This document shows, piece after piece, positions 5,527 through 8,356 of a stretch of DNA of 8,356 bases. The DNA lies in the NCBI GenBank assembly GCA_030150795.1, contig JASLFF010000293.1, forward strand, positions 1 through 8,356. The letters are read 5' to 3'. The notes beneath the pieces were generated by a model. It saw nothing but the letters and a program-made list of their open reading frames with translations. It was not told the origin of the DNA and searched no databases. Both the position numbers and the translations under genes were made by a program. The DNA is from Terriglobales bacterium (lineage in GTDB: Bacteria; Acidobacteriota; Terriglobia; Terriglobales; Gp1-AA117). How positions within the stretch are numbered: position 1 is the stretch's first letter; each line of letters opens with the position of its first letter.

Positions 5527-8356
5527 TTACTTGGTCCCGATCAAATTAACGAATATGCCTCTGTGGTTGTAATTCAGGTCGGTCAGTTCGTCGGAGAAGT
5601 TGGTGAAGTTGTAGCCGACGCCGGCCTTCAGGTTCTTGCTGATGTGATGGTAAATCGCGGTTAAGACGCCGCGCTGGCGTTGATTTAGATCCGGGAGGCC
5701 AAGCTGTCTGACCTCGGCCAGGGTGTCCCATTGCTTGAGAAACCGGTAATCCAGCCGCACGACGGAAAGGTTTGCAGTATTGTCGAAGAAAGTCGGCTGC
5801 ACGAGGTCCAGGCTCGCTTCTCCCAGCCGGTACGCATACTTGCCACCCACGGACCAGTTGGCTGTGAGGTCGTAGGTAACATCGAGCGCCGCGATGTGGC
5901 TCTTCTGAAGGAATTGGGTCGCGGTGTTCTGCGCTCCCAGTTGATCCGTGGTCGGGACGTTATAGAAGTACGTGTACTTGACCAGGGCGTTCAACCGGTC
6001 GTTCCGCACCGGCCGGTATGCGTAGCCGACCACGCCCTCGGTGTAGCCGCCGGTAGAAAAATCGCCGAGTGTGCTATGACTGATCGAGTAATCCAGTTTG
6101 CCGAGCAGTCGCCAGCTGGGGCTCAGTTGGTATTTGAAATTGTTACGCAACAGCAATACGGTCTCTATGATGTGAGTCAGGTCTGGCTGTTCCACATCGT
6201 CCCGGCGAAACTCGATCGCGCTTGAGAACTGTATCTTAGCCACTCCGTAACCCATGTGGATTCCGGCTGCCTTGCGTTTGGTTTCGGCGCCGGTCTGGGA
6301 GTCGAACAAGTTGCCAAACTCCCCGCTGCCGCCGAAAGTCCAGCGCTCTTTGGTCACGAGATTGATTCCAGTGGCGTGCGTAAGTCCGCTCTGCGACGCG
6401 GCAGTCTGGTAACGCTCCTCAAGGTAGACGCTGGAGCTGTCGCCGAGCCGCGTTTTCACGCCTGAGACCAGGCTGCCCCAGCTGCCGCTGTGGACCAGCT
6501 GATCGTTGTCCGTTCGCTCGTTTTCCAGCGAATAGTTCAGGTAGAGACTGGTCCGCTCGGAATAGAGAAAGCTGGTGCCGATCTTTCCGCCGGGACCAAG
6601 ATCTCCGTCAGACGCCTCACCATCGATTCGGAAGCGTTTCGTCAAGCGATAGGATCCGCCCACGCCGGCGCGACTGTTGTCTGGACGGCCGCCGCTTGCT
6701 GCGACCGTGTCCTGGCCGAAGACGTAAGCGCTCCAGATGTCACTGGGACTGTACTTTATTTGCGCAACCGCGTCCGTGCGCTCGCCCTGCTCCTGAGTTA
6801 GTGGCACAATCGGCGAATTGTCCTTACGCATATCGTCGCGCACACCGGTGCTGAAGCTCCATCTGTTGGTGACCTTATAGGTCAGGTCCAATTCCATTGC
6901 CCGCGTATCGAGCCCCTGGTCCTCAGTCCTCTGATCGGCCTTGGCCATCAGAGTCAGGCGGCTGCTCACCGGCATTTTGAACATGCCGCCGTATTGCTCC
7001 GTGTCCTTGATGGTCAACTGTCCCGGCGCAGAGTAACCGGCATCGAGTCTCTGCGTGTAGAACTGGAAACGACCGTCGTGCCCCTTAATGAAGTCACTGA
7101 GCCCGACGCTCACGTCGGCGCGGTAGGCCCCAGCTTTTGAGTTGGTGAAAGATGTGTCGTCTGGGCCCTGGAACCCGAATCCGCCATCATTAGATTGCAG
7201 CGACGGGGAGAGGAGACCCGTGGTGCGGCCTGCCTGCAGCTTCAACCAGGAATTGGCGCTTTTCCGCAACGTCATGTCTGCAGCGCCAAGGTTGCTGGCG
7301 CCGTCTCCCTCGTTTGAGTCGGCTGTGAAGCCGAGCTTCATGTAATTGTTTAACCAGTAGCTGGCCTGACCGCCGACGGCGACCTGGTTCAGGTTATCCA
7401 ACCCTGGCGTGTACTCATAACGCACCACGAGAAAGGATTGGTCACCACTCAAGCCGCTGGTACGCACCAGCAGGTTGTCGTTAGCGCTCGCCGAGAGCGG
7501 CTCGGAAAGCAGTAGCCGGCCCTGGATGTAATCAATGTCGTAGTCCACGTTGGGCCGCAGGTTCACCACCCCTGTGACGATGTTCGATGCCTTGTCGCGA
7601 ACTTCAATACGCACGCTCTCGGAGCCTGTCAGGATGTCCTGGTGGTGCAGGAAGTAAATCGATCCACCGGTTCCGAGGAATTGCTCATAGCTCGCCAACG
7701 TTCCCGGCTGGGCGGCAAAACCGTCAGCCGTGATCCGTCGTTCACCGAAGCTGGTGAGTCCGGATCCGAAGTGCGCGTCGGCTCCATACAGGCCGCGGTC
7801 GACGTGGGCCAGATCGTTGCCCACGTAGTCGACCTTAAAGTTGCCCCACATCCCATAATCCTGGCCGTGGCTCGCTTTCACGTAGAACTTGCCCAGCGTC
7901 GGCGCGTTTTCTTCTACCGTACTGTCGTCGCCAAACGACGGGTAATAATAGTCGGGATTGATACGCCGGAATAACGAATCGGGTTGCTTATCCAGGAAGT
8001 TGCTGAAGAGGTCTTTCACCGGGCCTTCTCGGGTATCCGCGCTGGCCGTCAAATGCCAGCTCTGAGATAATTTGCCGTTCAGGTAGAACGCCAGCCGTCC
8101 ATCTAAGGACGAATCGACGGGCTGCGTAGGATTATCCCCCTGCTGTAGTTTTTCCGCCGCCGAAACACTATTCTTCGATATGGTCATATCGGCAATACCG
8201 ACAAAGAACATGTCCCTACGCTTGAACTCCAGATCGCGGAGATAAACCGAGCCGTTGCCGGCGTCGTCGAGTATCTCGACTTCGACAGTTTGTGTGCCGT
8301 TGGGAAGGACCTCCTCCGCAATAAAGTTGCCCTTCGGATCAACGGGGACCTCGCGG
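5527..8356 (-). CDS. large outer-membrane beta-barrel protein, C-terminal 942 residues (start beyond right edge)
   Basis: The frame is open from the right edge to the TAA at 5527-5529. An ATG at 8211 is internal: 48 further codons upstream remain open and fit the family (VDPKGNFIAEEVLPNGTQTV, then EILDDAGNGSVYLRDLEF). This first part looks like the last beta-sandwich strands of a periplasmic domain, followed by MFFVGIADMTISKN. A conserved block comes next: GRLAFYLNGKL, LTASADTREGPVKDLFSNF, and YYYPSFGDDST (GDDST at visible residues 142-146), then MWGNFKV. I know this block from a widespread, uncharacterised group of very large surface proteins, often with OmpA-like or DUF11-type repeats N-terminally. 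The remaining roughly 750 residues are alternating amphipathic strands with many Tyr, Trp, Gly and Asn, ending RGIFVNLIGTK, so a large barrel in the outer membrane is expected. Role unknown; transport or adhesion are possibilities. Its promoter and any signal peptide are outside the window. Confidence 0.88.
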   Translation of the reverse strand, partial: REVPVDPKGNFIAEEVLPNGTQTVEVEILDDAGNGSVYLRDLEFKRRDMFFVGIADMTISKNSVSAAEKLQQGDNPTQPVDSSLDGRLAFYLNGKLSQSWHLTASADTREGPVKDLFSNFLDKQPDSLFRRINPDYYYPSFGDDSTVEENAPTLGKFYVKASHGQDYGMWGNFKVDYVGNDLAHVDRGLYGADAHFGSGLTSFGERRITADGFAAQPGTLASYEQFLGTGGSIYFLHHQDILTGSESVRIEVRDKASNIVTGVVNLRPNVDYDIDYIQGRLLLSEPLSASANDNLLVRTSGLSGDQSFLVVRYEYTPGLDNLNQVAVGGQASYWLNNYMKLGFTADSNEGDGASNLGAADMTLRKSANSWLKLQAGRTTGLLSPSLQSNDGGFGFQGPDDTSFTNSKAGAYRADVSVGLSDFIKGHDGRFQFYTQRLDAGYSAPGQLTIKDTEQYGGMFKMPVSSRLTLMAKADQRTEDQGLDTRAMELDLTYKVTNRWSFSTGVRDDMRKDNSPIVPLTQEQGERTDAVAQIKYSPSDIWSAYVFGQDTVAASGGRPDNSRAGVGGSYRLTKRFRIDGEASDGDLGPGGKIGTSFLYSERTSLYLNYSLENERTDNDQLVHSGSWGSLVSGVKTRLGDSSSVYLEERYQTAASQSGLTHATGINLVTKERWTFGGSGEFGNLFDSQTGAETKRKAAGIHMGYGVAKIQFSSAIEFRRDDVEQPDLTHIIETVLLLRNNFKYQLSPSWRLLGKLDYSISHSTLGDFSTGGYTEGVVGYAYRPVRNDRLNALVKYTYFYNVPTTDQLGAQNTATQFLQKSHIAALDVTYDLTANWSVGGKYAYRLGEASLDLVQPTFFDNTANLSVVRLDYRFLKQWDTLAEVRQLGLPDLNQRQRGVLTAIYHHISKNLKAGVGYNFTNFSDELTDLNYNHRGIFVNLIGTK

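Noticed and set aside
5229..5549. Plus-strand 106-codon frame after the toxin
   Set aside because: Ser/Cys/Leu-rich shadow-like composition, starts in the palindrome and overlaps the barrel gene antisense; no family signal.
5731..7974. Several plus-strand frames of 67-164 codons antisense to the barrel protein
   Set aside because: They are all shadows of a strongly supported coding frame and have no recognisable domains.
8209..8211. ATG at 8211 as the start of the barrel protein
   Set aside because: The frame stays open for 48 more codons to the edge and those residues fit the family, so the real start is outside the window.
1..8356. CRISPR array, tRNA, rRNA, insertion sequence or riboswitch
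   Set aside because: No regularly spaced repeats, no tRNA-like fold or CCA end, no transposase or flanking inverted and target repeats, and no recognised aptamer core could be seen.

Overview
The window looks like a piece of an accessory region from a Gram-negative bacterium, probably an uncultured soil or sediment organism. The evidence for Gram-negative is a very large outer-membrane beta-barrel protein on the right. The mix of an UpxY/NusG-like antiterminator, a PIN-family toxin pair and this barrel family would suit an Acidobacteriota- or deltaproteobacteria-like genome, but that is only a guess from family distribution. The sequence shows no complete mobile element, CRISPR array, rRNA or tRNA.

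Left part (1-2223). A 5' fragment of an unrecognised gene runs off the left edge on the minus strand, with a candidate promoter. Divergent from it is a complete cyclic-peptide-type ABC exporter (312-1976). It is preceded by a 16-codon reading frame whose stop overlaps the exporter start (TAATG). Immediately after the exporter stop lies the C-terminal end of a PduX-like GHMP (L-threonine) kinase with no body. This is a gene remnant, so the exporter's 3' side has been deleted or rearranged.

Middle (2149-4350). A NusG-paralogue (UpxY/RfaH/LoaP-like) antiterminator lies on the minus strand. It is better started at a GTG behind a perfect AGGAGG (2772) than at the longer TTG start. It has a plausible promoter and its own intrinsic terminator, so it appears to be a single-gene transcript facing the exporter. 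About 760 bases of mostly unexplained sequence separate it from a divergent CmcI-type (cephalosporin hydroxylase family) SAM-dependent methyltransferase.

Right part (4351-8356). A toxin-antitoxin pair follows: a ribbon-helix-helix-like antitoxin with an atypical N-terminus, directly abutting a PIN-domain toxin with all four acidic residues. A 338-base gap holds a perfect 18-bp palindrome and a doubtful small ORF. The rest is the C-terminal 942 residues of a large outer-membrane barrel protein on the minus strand, whose start lies beyond the right edge.

Taken together, the exporter, kinase remnant, antiterminator and methyltransferase are the kinds of parts found at peptide or exopolysaccharide biosynthesis loci. 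No peptide synthetase, RiPP maturase or glycosyltransferase is present here. The most economical reading is the edge, or an eroded remainder, of such a locus beside a toxin-antitoxin pair. I see no clear evidence of a wholly new system; the candidates worth testing are the tiny overlapping ORF, the kinase scar and the orphan antiterminator.
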